A stretch of DNA of 64,000 nt, from assembly GCA_946221915.1 (NCBI GenBank), contig CAMIKG010000002.1:1-64000 (forward strand). Reading direction: 5' to 3'. The notes under the pieces were generated by a model. That model ran no database searches. It was not told the origin of the DNA and saw nothing but the letters and a program-made list of their open reading frames with translations. The position numbers and the translations under genes are program-made. Below are positions 17,602-26,697 of the stretch, one piece after another; the first letter of the stretch is position 1; each line of letters opens with the position of its first letter. Source of the DNA: an uncultured Erwinia sp. GTDB lineage: Bacteria; Pseudomonadota; Gammaproteobacteria; Enterobacterales; Enterobacteriaceae.

Positions 17602-18330
17602 TTAAACAGTGAAAAGCTGGGTATTGGTGAGCGCTCGGCCATTTTCTGCGCGGCTCAGCAGGGCGTTGATCGCCGCCGGTTGATCCTCTGCCTGCCGCCA
17701 TGACAGCTGTACCGGGCGCGGATCGTAGTGCGGCGTAGGATCGAGCGGATGCTGCAGCGCAGTTAGCACCACCAGCACATCCATTGGCGCATACAGCTCG
17801 ACGTAGCTGCCTGCGGACGAGTGGCCGCTGTGGAAATGAAATTCTCCCTGCTCGCTGACGCTGACTTTGCTGAACAGATTGACCACCATCAGCAGGTCTT
17901 CACGGTTGAGATCCCACTTGCCCATCTCCACCAGCAGGTTGTCGGTGCCGTTGCGGTAGAAGCCGTTGCGCAGCTCCTGATAGCGTCCCTGTCCATACTT
18001 TTCCGCCACTTCTGCGGCATCCAGCACACCGCCAAACGGGTCGTGCCAGCCGCAGCTGTCGGCGACAATACCCGCCAGCACGCGGCCCATATCGGAGTAG
18101 AAGCAGTGTCCGGCGGTGAGTTTCGCGGTGTGCTGACCTTTCAGCGTGTCGGGCAGGTTCAGGCGATCGCTTTTTTCACCGGCATTGAGCAGCATCATGC
18201 TGACATTCGCGCCGCCCTGAATATCGGTCAGGCGCAGGATCTGGCCGCGGCGCAGAATAAATGAGGTATGGCCGCCGCCGGGAACGGTCTCTTCACGCAG
18301 GCTGGCGGGCAGGGTATCGGTTCGCGTCAT
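17602..18330 (-). CDS. Urea amidolyase-associated protein 1, carboxyguanidine deiminase subunit (DUF1989)
   Basis: 242 residues. DUF1989 motifs: GGANVSMMLLNAGEKSDRLN, IVADSCGWHDPFGG and HSGHSSAGSYVELYAPMDVL. It is the larger partner of the deiminase pair acting on carboxyguanidine. Its ATG overlaps the stop of the ABC ATPase gene (ATGA), and AAGGAG precedes it by nine bases. Eleven bases separate it from the second subunit, so the two are made together. Confidence 0.85.
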   Translation of the reverse strand: MTRTDTLPASLREETVPGGGHTSFILRRGQILRLTDIQGGANVSMMLLNAGEKSDRLNLPDTLKGQHTAKLTAGHCFYSDMGRVLAGIVADSCGWHDPFGGVLDAAEVAEKYGQGRYQELRNGFYRNGTDNLLVEMGKWDLNREDLLMVVNLFSKVSVSEQGEFHFHSGHSSAGSYVELYAPMDVLVVLTALQHPLDPTPHYDPRPVQLSWRQAEDQPAAINALLSRAENGRALTNTQLFTV

Positions 18331-19106
18331 ACAATAAGCTCCTTTTCAGGTGACGAGGTTGCGCCCTCCGGCAGCTGCGCCAGACGGCCTTCATTCAGTG
18401 GGATGTCATAGGTAATGCGTGCGCCATACGCATTCGGTTCGTGCGGGTCGATACGCACTTTGTCGAACACCAGCAGGCGGGTGCCGAGATTAAAACCTTC
18501 CGACAGGTCGTGGGTGACCATAAACACCGTCATGCGCGTCTCGCGCCACAGCTGTAACAGCAGGGCGTGCATATCTTTGCGGATACCCGGGTCGAGCGCG
18601 CCAAACGGTTCATCAAGCAGCAGCACGCGCGGCTGCATAATAAACGCCTGTGCAATCGCCAGACGCTGCTGCATACCGCCGGACAGCTGCGCCGGATACT
18701 TCTGCAGCGCGTGGCCGAGGCCGACTTTCTCCAGCATCTGCGTGGCTTTCGCGCGTGCCGCCTTCTTACGCGCGCCGAACAGTCGTCCGGTGAAGGAAGC
18801 GTGCGGCAGCTCCAGGCCGATGGTGACGTTATCCAGCACATTCAGGTGCGGAAACACGGAATAGCGCTGAAACACCACGCCACGGCTGCGTTCCGGCTCG
18901 GCTTTCAGCGGCTGGCCGTCGAGGGTAATCGTGCCGCGACTCGGCGCTTCCTGACCCAGCAGCAGACGCAGAAAGGTCGATTTACCGCAGCCGGATGCGC
19001 CGACCAGTGAACAGAACTCTCCTTCGTTCACCTGCAGATTGAGGCGTTCCAGCACCACATGATTGTCGTACTCCTGCCAGATGTTATTGATGGTAATGAA
19101 ACTCAT
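18327..19106 (-). CDS. ABC transporter ATP-binding protein (NitT/TauT type, guanidine operon)
   Basis: 259 residues. Walker A GASGCGKST, Q-loop VFQRYSVFPH, signature LSGGMQQRLAIAQA, Walker B VLLLDEPFGALD and switch His in VTHDLSEG. Powers import by the permease encoded immediately upstream. The ATG at 19106 overlaps the permease stop (ATGA) and begins the domain at once; a 66-residue longer frame inside the permease gene is rejected. The long insertion FTGRLFGARKKAARA is typical of urea-carboxylase-linked transporters. Confidence 0.93.
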   Translation of the reverse strand: MSFITINNIWQEYDNHVVLERLNLQVNEGEFCSLVGASGCGKSTFLRLLLGQEAPSRGTITLDGQPLKAEPERSRGVVFQRYSVFPHLNVLDNVTIGLELPHASFTGRLFGARKKAARAKATQMLEKVGLGHALQKYPAQLSGGMQQRLAIAQAFIMQPRVLLLDEPFGALDPGIRKDMHALLLQLWRETRMTVFMVTHDLSEGFNLGTRLLVFDKVRIDPHEPNAYGARITYDIPLNEGRLAQLPEGATSSPEKELIV

Positions 19107-19918
19107 GCCTTGCCTCCTTCGGCCCACGGGAAGCAGCGGCGGTGCAGCTGACGCAGCGCCAGATCCATCAGCCATGCCAGCAGCGTAATCCACAGCACGT
19201 AAGGCAGGATGACGTCCATCGCCATATAGCGGCGCACCAGGAAGATGCGGTAGCCGAGTCCGGCGGTGGACGAGATGGCTTCCGCCGAAATCAGAAACAG
19301 CCATGCGGAGCCGAGCAGCAGACGCAGCGAGGTGATCAGGCGCGACAATAGCTGCGGCAGCACCACGCGCAGCACCAGCGTCCAGCTGTTGGCGCCGAGG
19401 GTTTGCGCTTTGATCAGGATCTCAGGCGGGATCTCCCGTGCGCGCTGTTCCAGATCGCGCGCCAGCATCGGCGTAATGCCAATCACGATCAGCATGATCT
19501 TCGACAACTCATCCAGCCCGAAAACGATAAACAGCACCGGCAGGATCGCCAGCGGCGGGATCATCGACAGCACCGTCATCAGCGGCGACAGCGAGGCGCG
19601 CCACATCGGGAATACACCTGCGGCAATACCAAGGCACAAGCCAATCAGCGACGCCAGCAGCAGCCCGGTCAGCAGGCGCGCCAGGCTGACCAGCGTGTCG
19701 GCCCAGAACAGCAGTTCGCCACTGCGCTTATCCGGAGTAAACGCCATGCGATCCAGCGCCGCCAGCATCTGTGACAGGCCGGGCAGCAACTTGTCCTGCG
19801 GGTTGGCCTCCAGCCGCACTACGGAGCCGGTGAAATACGCTGCCAGCAGCAGGATAAAGGGCAGCATCAGCAGCATCAGCCGCATGCCCGGGCGCGGATG
19901 GCGATTGATATGTCGCAT
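19103..19918 (-). CDS. ABC transporter permease (NitT/TauT type, guanidine operon)
   Basis: 271 residues with a cytoplasmic N-terminus and about six membrane helices; the EAA-like loop is around QTLGANSWTLVLRVVLPQLL. It forms the channel of the importer with the ATPase and the periplasmic binding protein. The binding-protein gene ends 23 bp upstream, and the ATPase start overlaps its stop. The riboswitch at the operon head and the encoded enzymes make guanidine or a close relative the likely substrate, which is inference. Confidence 0.92.
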   Translation of the reverse strand: MRHINRHPRPGMRLMLLMLPFILLLAAYFTGSVVRLEANPQDKLLPGLSQMLAALDRMAFTPDKRSGELLFWADTLVSLARLLTGLLLASLIGLCLGIAAGVFPMWRASLSPLMTVLSMIPPLAILPVLFIVFGLDELSKIMLIVIGITPMLARDLEQRAREIPPEILIKAQTLGANSWTLVLRVVLPQLLSRLITSLRLLLGSAWLFLISAEAISSTAGLGYRIFLVRRYMAMDVILPYVLWITLLAWLMDLALRQLHRRCFPWAEGGKA

Positions 19919-19941
19919 GGCATCGACTCCTGTCAGCAGTA

Positions 19942-21000
19942 TCAGAGCGAGCTAGCGGCGGCCATTTTCACGTAGCTGTCGTCAAAGCGCAGCTTCACGT
20001 TGCTGGCGTCGCCCTGGGTGACGCTGCCAGGGAAAGCCATGCCGATAAAGTCGGCGCTCTGCGCGCCATCGCCCAGCAGCCCTTTATCAAATGAGAACTG
20101 CGCCACGCGCTGCATGGTTTTCGCCAGCTCTGGAGAGGAGATAAACTGCAGGTTATCGGCCGGGGTCCAGAACAGGTGGGTGGTTTTCAGCTGCGCCTGA
20201 TAACCCGCCAGATCGGTGCCGGAGGCGGTTGCCATGGCATTGAGTACGCCTGCATCGTTTGCTTTCATCTGCGCCATGATTTCATACCACGCGCCGGTCA
20301 GCGCTTTGCCGAGATTCGGATTGTCGTGCAGGGTTTGCGTGTTAACCACCATCATATCGATCAGTTCGCCGGGCGCCTGGGCAGAGCTGAACACTTCGGT
20401 GGTTTTCGGCGTGCCTTTGATTACAGAAAGCTGCGGGTTCCAGGCGACCGCAGCCTGTACTGACGGCGTGGCGAAAGCAGACACAATATCGGCGTCAGAA
20501 GTATTCACCACGGTGACATCTTTCTCCTGCAGACCGGCTTTCTCCAGCCCGCGTACCAGCAGGTAGTGCGACACCGACAGCTCCGGCAGATAGATTTTCA
20601 TGCCTTTCAGGTCGTTCAGCGTTTTGTGTTCGCCTTTCACGACCACGCCGTCATTGCCTTCGGAGTAGCTGCCGAGAATCAGTGCAGTAGTATCGACGCC
20701 GCCCGCAGCGGGAATAGTCAGCGCATCCATATTGGTCATGGTGCAGCCGTCGAACTGGCCTGCGGTGTACTGGTTAATGGATTCGATATAGTCGTTAAGC
20801 TGGACGACATTGATTTTAATGCCGTATTTATCCGCCCATTTATCGATGATTTTATTGTTGCTGATGGTGCCCCACGGCATCCAGCCGGCGTAGATGGTCC
20901 AGCAGATATTAAATTCTTTTTTTACCGCGGCGAGAGAAGGGAAGCTGGTGAGTAACGCCAGCGACAGCAGCACAGAACGGAGTAAAGGCGATTTCTTCAT
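19942..21000 (-). CDS. Periplasmic substrate-binding protein of guanidine-linked ABC transporter
   Basis: 352 residues with a signal peptide (MKKSPLLRSVLLSLALLTSF, cleavage near SLA-A). The mature protein starts KEFNICWTIYAGWMPWG, the NMT1/TauA-like fold used by urea-carboxylase-linked transporters. The ATG at 21000 has AGAGG six bases upstream; another ATG at 21003 is possible. It is the first gene of the operon, directly downstream of the riboswitch-terminator. Confidence 0.92.
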   Translation of the reverse strand: MKKSPLLRSVLLSLALLTSFPSLAAVKKEFNICWTIYAGWMPWGTISNNKIIDKWADKYGIKINVVQLNDYIESINQYTAGQFDGCTMTNMDALTIPAAGGVDTTALILGSYSEGNDGVVVKGEHKTLNDLKGMKIYLPELSVSHYLLVRGLEKAGLQEKDVTVVNTSDADIVSAFATPSVQAAVAWNPQLSVIKGTPKTTEVFSSAQAPGELIDMMVVNTQTLHDNPNLGKALTGAWYEIMAQMKANDAGVLNAMATASGTDLAGYQAQLKTTHLFWTPADNLQFISSPELAKTMQRVAQFSFDKGLLGDGAQSADFIGMAFPGSVTQGDASNVKLRFDDSYVKMAAASSL

Positions 21001-21022
21001 CATTAACCTCTGGTTGGCACGG

Positions 21023-21056
21023 AAAAAAGAGCAGCGCGACACCTCTGGTGTTGCTG
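21023..21056 (-). terminator. Riboswitch-controlled intrinsic terminator
   Basis: On the minus strand CAGC-A-ACACC-AGA-GGTGT-CGC-GCTG folds to a hairpin followed by CTCTTTTTT, between the riboswitch aptamer and the first gene. Its 5' arm starts at the aptamer edge, so ligand binding can decide whether it forms: guanidine would favour read-through. Confidence 0.7.
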
Positions 21057-21158
21057 TCTCCCGGGTTTTTGTCCCGCCGTGTAACCTCGCAGAGGTCGCC
21101 AGCTCTCGGACCAGCCATTCACCTGCGGGTGAACCGGAACCCTAGCCAGCCATTGGTA
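21057..21158 (-). promoter_or_regulatory. Guanidine-I (ykkC) riboswitch
   Basis: The minus strand carries the conserved blocks in order: CTAGGGTTCCGG, a variable hairpin CACCCGCAGGTG, GGCTGGTCCGAGAGCTGGCG, then ACACGGCGGGACAAAA and CCCGGGAGA. This is the diagnostic layout of the guanidinium-binding ykkC subtype 1 aptamer. It controls the operon of transporter, deiminase and carboxylase below it. Ends are approximate. Confidence 0.95.
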
Positions 21159-21329
21159 TGGCTTCCAAATTGTCTGTTGCGCTGCCTGTTGTCTGGAGTA
21201 AAGCAAGAGCTGTGCCAGGAAATTAATGCGCGTGGATCAGGGGGGTTCTCTGCAGGGAAAGGGCGCTGCCACCAAAATGGTGAGTGGTTTTGAGGCAGCG
21301 CATCAATTTAGTGCGTGGTGTTGAGTGGG

Positions 21330-21358
21330 GTACTCACCCCTGCGCCAGGGATGAGTAC
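21330..21358 (-). terminator. Hairpin after DUF4153 gene
   Basis: GGTACTCATCCCTG / CAGGGGTGAGTACC on the minus strand, a stem of about 14 bp with one G:U pair and a short loop, just after the DUF4153 stop. No U-run. It also separates this gene from the guanidine operon promoter. Confidence 0.5.
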
Positions 21359-21376
21359 CGCAGGCAATCCGCCGGT

Positions 21377-23095
21377 TCAGTCGATTTCGTAACTAAAGTA
21401 CTGCACCGGATAGCTCTGCCCATTGATTTGCAAATCCCGCCAGCGTTTTGCTGCGCTGCCCAGTTCGCCCTGTTCAAGAGCCGTGCCGATCAATTCGTCG
21501 CTGATGTTAAACGAGACGCGACCGATGCCTCGCCACTCACCCGCCCGGTAAGCATAAACATCAATATTGTTCTGCTCACGGTTGTAGAGCAGTATTTCCT
21601 CGCTGCCGTCATTATTCATATCCTGCATCCACACCATGCAGAACGCGTTCTCGCCGCGGCAGTTGTAAACGCGGAAACTGGTATTCACCAGCATTTGCCA
21701 CCAGCTTTCAGGTGGGGGTGTCGTGCCATGACGCAGTTTAATTTTCTCACGCAGTGTGGCGACATCAAGCACGGGCGCAGTCTGCGGCTGACCGCTGTGC
21801 AGCTGGGAAATCACCATCCTGCGCTGTGTTTTGGGTTGTTCCAGCCAGTGTGGATTGTCCCTCAGACTTTCCAGCGCCTGATGCCCGCGACGACCTGCCC
21901 GACTGAATGCCCAGATATCCTGCTCATCGGCTTTCTGTACACCGCTGGCAAGCCGCGCCAGCTGGTCATTAACGGTAATGCGGTAAGGATCGATCACCGG
22001 GCTGTGCAGCAGCAGCCACAGCAACGCCATCACGGCCAGCATGGTGGCTGTCAGCGCATTGGTCTGCGGTGTGACAACATTGCGCCATGCGCGGCGCTGC
22101 TGCCAGGCGGCGCCGAATGTCCAGATCAGCGTAAAAGTGACCACCGCGGCGGCATGGATGCGATCCACCGTCCAGCCATACTGCGTGATGCGCAGCCAGA
22201 GCGCATACGCTGCCAGCAGGGCGAACAGCGGCGTCAGCAGCTGCGCTACGACCAGCGTTTTACGCAGCCAGTCCGGGTAACGTGGGGCAAATTCCTCTGC
22301 TGAGTGCAGCATCGCGTTCATCACCAGAATGGCCAGCGCCAGTGAAAGCAGCACCGCCGTGGCGGAGATGCTTTTCGGGATGATCGCCAGTCCGGTAAAC
22401 GGCAGGAAAGCGATAAACAGCAGTGCCATTACCGCCAGCGGTGGCAGGATAATGGCGGCCAGCAGCGTGCTGACCCGGCGGAAGATGGCGCTGATTTTCA
22501 GCGCGTTGCGGCACAACGCCACGCAGGCGGTAAAGGCGGTGACGGTAGCTATCGGTGAGAAGTACGGATCGTCAAAAAACAGCGATTCGAAGAAACCGAT
22601 GCCGATCAGCCCGAACAGCTTGCTGCAGAAGATGAACAGCAGCCAGAGCAGCCCCACCAGCAACCCGGATGCCGCCACCACAAAGCCGTTATGCCACAGA
22701 TTATTGATGAGTGCCGCGCTGCTGCGTTCGGCAGATTGATCGCTGCGCGACTGTAAAAAGGGCAGCAGCAGAAACAGCCAGAAACCGGCCTGTAACGCAA
22801 GCACGCCGCGTGAAGGCGGGTAGTCGGTGGTGCCGAAGTTCCAGTATTCCCAGCCGACCATCAGCGCCAGTAGCGGTAAAGGCGCCAGAGACAGCAGCCA
22901 CGGCGTCACTGTCCGCCACTGCGTCAGGGTAAAGGCCAGCACGCCGCTGAAGGCAAAGGTCAGTACCTGCAGATACAGCGAGAACGGCGCGGAAAAGTAG
23001 CGAAGATTAAGGATGCCCCACAGGAGGCCAGTCAGAACGCCGCCAGCAATAATGATCCAGCGGGCGGCGGAATTAACAGGAGTGGCAGCAGCCAT
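21377..23095 (-). CDS. DUF4153 domain-containing inner-membrane protein
   Basis: 572 residues. Roughly ten membrane segments fill residues 10-370 (for example WIIIAGGVLTGLLWGILNL, LLVGLLWLLFIFCSKLFGL, ALLFIAFLPFTGLAIIP), followed by a soluble C-terminal part of about 200 residues ending in FNISDELIG...NGQSYPVQYFSYEID. The membrane part matches DUF4153; its function is unknown. Stands alone, transcribed toward the guanidine operon. Confidence 0.8.
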   Translation of the reverse strand: MAAATPVNSAARWIIIAGGVLTGLLWGILNLRYFSAPFSLYLQVLTFAFSGVLAFTLTQWRTVTPWLLSLAPLPLLALMVGWEYWNFGTTDYPPSRGVLALQAGFWLFLLLPFLQSRSDQSAERSSAALINNLWHNGFVVAASGLLVGLLWLLFIFCSKLFGLIGIGFFESLFFDDPYFSPIATVTAFTACVALCRNALKISAIFRRVSTLLAAIILPPLAVMALLFIAFLPFTGLAIIPKSISATAVLLSLALAILVMNAMLHSAEEFAPRYPDWLRKTLVVAQLLTPLFALLAAYALWLRITQYGWTVDRIHAAAVVTFTLIWTFGAAWQQRRAWRNVVTPQTNALTATMLAVMALLWLLLHSPVIDPYRITVNDQLARLASGVQKADEQDIWAFSRAGRRGHQALESLRDNPHWLEQPKTQRRMVISQLHSGQPQTAPVLDVATLREKIKLRHGTTPPPESWWQMLVNTSFRVYNCRGENAFCMVWMQDMNNDGSEEILLYNREQNNIDVYAYRAGEWRGIGRVSFNISDELIGTALEQGELGSAAKRWRDLQINGQSYPVQYFSYEID

Positions 23096-23308
23096 AACAA
23101 CAATCCTTTGTGGTGTAGTTCAAACGCGTAAGTCGCGTAAAAAATAAAAAGCCTGTTTATCGTATGGGTAATACGCGAAGTTGTGATCGCAATCGAATAT
23201 ATCTTATCAGCAGAGTGGTTAAACAATAAACGTATTTATTTGTGGCATTCGCTGGGATATAACTCGCCGCGGGCATGAAGCCCATCCGCTATGATAAGGA
23301 AGATCATT

Positions 23309-24145
23309 ATGTCAAATGCATTACAGTTTCCGTTTATGGTTTATCAGACGCAGAATCAGTTTGATGATTATCGTGCTGATGATATGCAATGCAGGGATAT
23401 CAACGAGAGTACCTTAAGAAAGAGTTATGGCCTGGATTTTATTATCGCAGGTATTGATCCCTGGGCGGGTGAGGTTTATCAGATGCCGGGGGAATTTCAC
23501 GGTTTTGCGGGTGGTGCAATGACGACAAGGAAAGTTGATCGTTATGAGATGGCTAATCTGCTTTTTGATCAGTTCCGTAAATGTACTTTTCCGGTTTCGT
23601 TTCTGGGCTATCGTCGACTATTTCTCGATCTTGTTGCTCATTTCAGGGCTAGTGATGGGGCGCCTTTTCACCATAAGTTACTGGATGAGGCTTATTATGA
23701 TCAGATTTTGAATGATGATTCTGATAAAAGCTCATTGCAAAGGATTAAACAAGTCATTGATGAGAGTGTTGACTGGAATAGGAAAGCTTTTCCTGAAGAA
23801 TTTAAAGATAAATTCAACAGCACGGTCAGTGGTTCTGTCTTACCGAAATTTAATCGCTGGTACGATCGATTTAATGGCTTGTCGATGTCAGTTCATGATG
23901 TTTATGCGACACGAATAATAATTGAGTCTCTGCATATTCAGGATAGAACCTGGTCCGCTGTCGTTCATTTTAAAGCACAGGACCATTTTGGTCTGGATAT
24001 TCATGATATGATGAAATCACGCTTCCACAACATTCCTTTATTTCGTATATGGTTTATATTGCAACGTTTTGACAAATTTGGTTATCGTCCATTTATGACA
24101 AATTTTTCAGCTACTGTCGAGCTGAAGGGAGTGCGCAGTAAATGA
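23309..24145 (+). CDS. DUF3289 family protein
   Basis: 278 residues. Motifs: FAGGAMTTRKVDRYEMANLLFDQF, and a C-terminal HIQDRTWSAVVHFKAQDHFG followed by FRIWFILQRFDKFGYRPF, which together mark DUF3289. No signal peptide. AAGGAAG stands seven bases before the ATG at 23309, which is preferred over one at 23291. Its stop overlaps the next gene (ATGA). DUF3289 genes are often found near secretion-effector or toxin clusters in enterobacteria, but no effector lies next to this one. AT-rich compared with flanking genes, suggesting transfer. Confidence 0.8.
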   Translation: MSNALQFPFMVYQTQNQFDDYRADDMQCRDINESTLRKSYGLDFIIAGIDPWAGEVYQMPGEFHGFAGGAMTTRKVDRYEMANLLFDQFRKCTFPVSFLGYRRLFLDLVAHFRASDGAPFHHKLLDEAYYDQILNDDSDKSSLQRIKQVIDESVDWNRKAFPEEFKDKFNSTVSGSVLPKFNRWYDRFNGLSMSVHDVYATRIIIESLHIQDRTWSAVVHFKAQDHFGLDIHDMMKSRFHNIPLFRIWFILQRFDKFGYRPFMTNFSATVELKGVRSK

Positions 24146-24666
24146 TTAGGAAAATATTGTTATTACTCTCTGTGCTGATCCTTTTTATTGCTGTGGCTTT
24201 TTTATTATGGAGAGTGTCGAGGCCAACTGAAATTGTAGCAGTGCATAACGACAACGGGACAATAAATATACTGGTGAAGAATTTCCCGATAACCAGCAGA
24301 GCCAGGGTCGAGTGGTGGATAGAAAACAAAGCAATTTTACAGCAAAAATACGGTGTTCCTGAGTTGTCCCGCGAGGGTATCTCTTTCGCTGTCGTCTGGG
24401 GATTTGGCGACGGTTATCTGAAAGAAGAACCTGATCCCGATAGCTGGTTTCCCAGCGACGATACCGATTATTTGCGTTGCTTTGCTGATATGAAAGTCGA
24501 AGCCAGATGTATCAAAAAAGAAAACTGGCAGATGTATATTGATGCGTTACGAAATAACCGTATTGGGTTCACTGTCAGTGGGGCAGAATATTTGCTGGAG
24601 CCGGACGGGACTGTCATTAAGAGACCCAGGGATAGGGCGATCATAACATCTTCGCAAAGTCGCTGA
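24142..24666 (+). CDS. DUF943 family protein
   Basis: 174 residues. One N-terminal membrane helix (MIRKILLLLSVLILFIAVAF) followed by a periplasmic part with VHNDNGTINILVKNFPIT, WWIENKAILQQKYGVP and FGDGY...DTDYLRCFADM, which fits DUF943. It is coupled to DUF3289 by ATGA. The pairing of a membrane-anchored small protein with DUF3289 resembles immunity-like genes, though this remains inference. Confidence 0.8.
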   Translation: MIRKILLLLSVLILFIAVAFLLWRVSRPTEIVAVHNDNGTINILVKNFPITSRARVEWWIENKAILQQKYGVPELSREGISFAVVWGFGDGYLKEEPDPDSWFPSDDTDYLRCFADMKVEARCIKKENWQMYIDALRNNRIGFTVSGAEYLLEPDGTVIKRPRDRAIITSSQSR

Positions 24667-24677
24667 GCGACGATGGT

Positions 24678-24712
24678 GCCCGTTATCCGAGCATGCTGCG
24701 GTGATAACGGGC
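24678..24712. terminator. Bidirectional hairpin between DUF943 and MetQ-type genes
   Basis: GCCCGTTATC / GATAACGGGC, perfect 10-bp arms with a 15-nt loop, placed between the convergent genes ending at 24666 (+) and 24803 (-). Confidence 0.55.
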
Positions 24713-24802
24713 TGGCAGTCAGATTTGCACCCGGCAAATCAGCAGAGACCGCGCAGCCAGAGTAGAGGATCGCTGCATGCAATACCAGCAGAAATGGCTG
24801 GC

Positions 24803-25618
24803 TTACCAGCCTGGCACCGCACCACCATTAAAAATCTTCTCCGCCGCCGCAGCAACTTCCGGTGACTGATACGACTTAATAAAATTCTGCACATTCACCG
24901 CGTCTTTATTCTCTTCACGTGTGACGATGATATTCACATACGGCGACTGCTTATCTTCGATAAACACGTTGTCACGCACCGGATTCAGCCCGGTCTGCTG
25001 AAGATAGGTGGTGCTGATAATCGCCACGGTGACCTGTGAATCATCGAGCACGCGCGGCAGCTGAGCGCCCTCCAGCTCCATAATCTTCAGATGCTGTGGA
25101 TTATCGATGATATCCACCTGGGTTGGCAGCAGCCCGGTATCGGCTTTCAGCGTAATCAGCTTCTCTTTTTGCAGCAACAGCAGCGCGCGGCCAAGGTTGG
25201 TGGGATCGTTCGGGATCGCGATGGTATCGCCATCTTTTAACTCAGAAACCTGTTTGATCTTCTTCGAGTAGCCAGCCATCGGGAACACAAAAGTATTGCC
25301 GACTGCCACCAGGCTGGTGCCTTTGGCTTTATTGTCCTGTTCGAGGAACGGACGGTGCTGGAATACGTTGGCGTCCAGTTCACCGTGAGCGGTGGGATCG
25401 TTTGGCAGCAGCGAGCCGCTAAAGCCAACCAGTTCCACATCCAGCCCGTACTTCTCTTTGGCGACCTGCTTCGCCACTTCCGCCACATCCTGCTCCGCAC
25501 CGTTGATCACGCCGACTTTGATATGGTTGTTATCCGCCGTTTTTTGATCGCATCCGCTCAGTGCGAATGCCAGCAGCAGAGCCGCTGCTGCCCCTGTTTT
25601 TGTCAGTGAAAATTTCAC
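24803..25618 (-). CDS. MetQ/NlpA-family lipoprotein, methionine-type ABC binding protein
   Basis: 271 residues from a GTG at 25618 (VKFSLTKTGAAAALLL), which places the lipobox LSGC with Cys23 normally for the family and has AGGG upstream; an in-frame ATG 48 bases earlier would bury the signal peptide. Mature part: IKVGVINGAEQDVAEVAKQV, then PNDPTAHGELDANVFQHRPF and NDPTNLGRALLLLQ, characteristic of D/L-methionine binding proteins. No metN or metI is adjacent, so it is an orphan that must share another transporter or have an NlpA-like role. Confidence 0.85.
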   Translation of the reverse strand: MKFSLTKTGAAAALLLAFALSGCDQKTADNNHIKVGVINGAEQDVAEVAKQVAKEKYGLDVELVGFSGSLLPNDPTAHGELDANVFQHRPFLEQDNKAKGTSLVAVGNTFVFPMAGYSKKIKQVSELKDGDTIAIPNDPTNLGRALLLLQKEKLITLKADTGLLPTQVDIIDNPQHLKIMELEGAQLPRVLDDSQVTVAIISTTYLQQTGLNPVRDNVFIEDKQSPYVNIIVTREENKDAVNVQNFIKSYQSPEVAAAAEKIFNGGAVPGW

Positions 25619-25889
25619 GTTTTTTATCCCTGAATTCAATGAAATAGCAGTATCAAAAAACCGCAAATTGGCGGGGGAGTCAACAGTGAGCGATATGATA
25701 AAAAGGTATTAATTATAATCGCTGGATGTAAGGCGGGTATTCAGTTTACCTCACCGAAATACCAGTGCTCTCCTGAGTAGCTGTTTTCCGGCTCTTCGGA
25801 ATGGTGATATTTCGGGCAAGTCAGCATAACTTACGCGGGATGCCACGAGCTTTTTTATTCGCTATAGATAATCGGCGCATGACTCTTGC

Positions 25890-26600
25890 TTACTGTTTGT
25901 TTAACCACAGTTCCCGTCCCTGCCAGAGTCGGATGGAGGTCACTGTTTTGCTATGGCATCTCAGGCAGATCGGTTCTTTTACGGGTTGCCTTTTACCGGT
26001 AAGTGTCGCCATCAGTTCTTTAAAGGAACCTGCCGGTTTATTTACCCATTCCGGCCTGGTAAGTTGCTGACACGACTGGCACCAGTAATAAGATAAAAAG
26101 TCATGCGGGATATCACGTTCCATCAGACGAAGGAATTGCTGTGCCACTTGCCCGATAAACTCACGCTGGTTTTCGCGGGTTAATTCCGGATTCCAGAAAT
26201 ACGGGTCGTCACTGTCTAACATACACAGGTCGTCGTTCAGCTCCCCCCAAATCGGCAGAAGGTCGCCATCAATGGTATGGCTAAAGTGGATTTGCGCCAG
26301 CGTATGGCTGTACTGGTATACGTTCTCAGCATCATCAATAATTTGCTGACAGAGATATTTAATAAAAGTGTTGATCTGCTCCTGTCGCGACCCTAATTCA
26401 ATGCCTTTATCATTCAGGCAACGCTGAAAATAAAACAACACTTCTTCTCTGTCGATCAACTTGTCGAGGCCCAGTCCTGCCAGGATAGCAATATTGTCGG
26501 AGTCATCACCCCTGAGCAGTTGTTGTTCCGCCCAGTGAATATAATTTTCTGTCTTGTCTTCACCCAATGCGCGGGCGCCTAACAGTGCCTGAATATCCAT
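25890..26600 (-). CDS. Uncharacterised protein with C-terminal zinc ribbon
   Basis: 236 residues, acidic, no signal or membrane segment. The N-terminal two thirds are helical (TENYIHWAEQQLL, INTFIKYLCQQIIDDAENVY). The C-terminal part has two CxxC pairs, CQSC and CLRC, about 45 residues apart, consistent with one zinc-ribbon site. I do not recognise the family. It is a single gene on the minus strand with no clear partner; about 220 bp of nondescript sequence separate it from the lipoprotein gene. Confidence 0.6.
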   Translation of the reverse strand: MDIQALLGARALGEDKTENYIHWAEQQLLRGDDSDNIAILAGLGLDKLIDREEVLFYFQRCLNDKGIELGSRQEQINTFIKYLCQQIIDDAENVYQYSHTLAQIHFSHTIDGDLLPIWGELNDDLCMLDSDDPYFWNPELTRENQREFIGQVAQQFLRLMERDIPHDFLSYYWCQSCQQLTRPEWVNKPAGSFKELMATLTGKRQPVKEPICLRCHSKTVTSIRLWQGRELWLNKQ

Positions 26601-26697
26601 ATGATGAGCATCACTTTGTTGTCACAGGCTGATTATCATGGCATTTTTTTCCGTAAATGCCTATGGCTGCAGGAGTGATTTGCAGCCTGCAGAGTTG

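Noticed and set aside
21284..22303. 339-codon plus-strand frame opposite DUF4153 gene
   Set aside because: No domain, and the opposite strand codes for a clear membrane protein.
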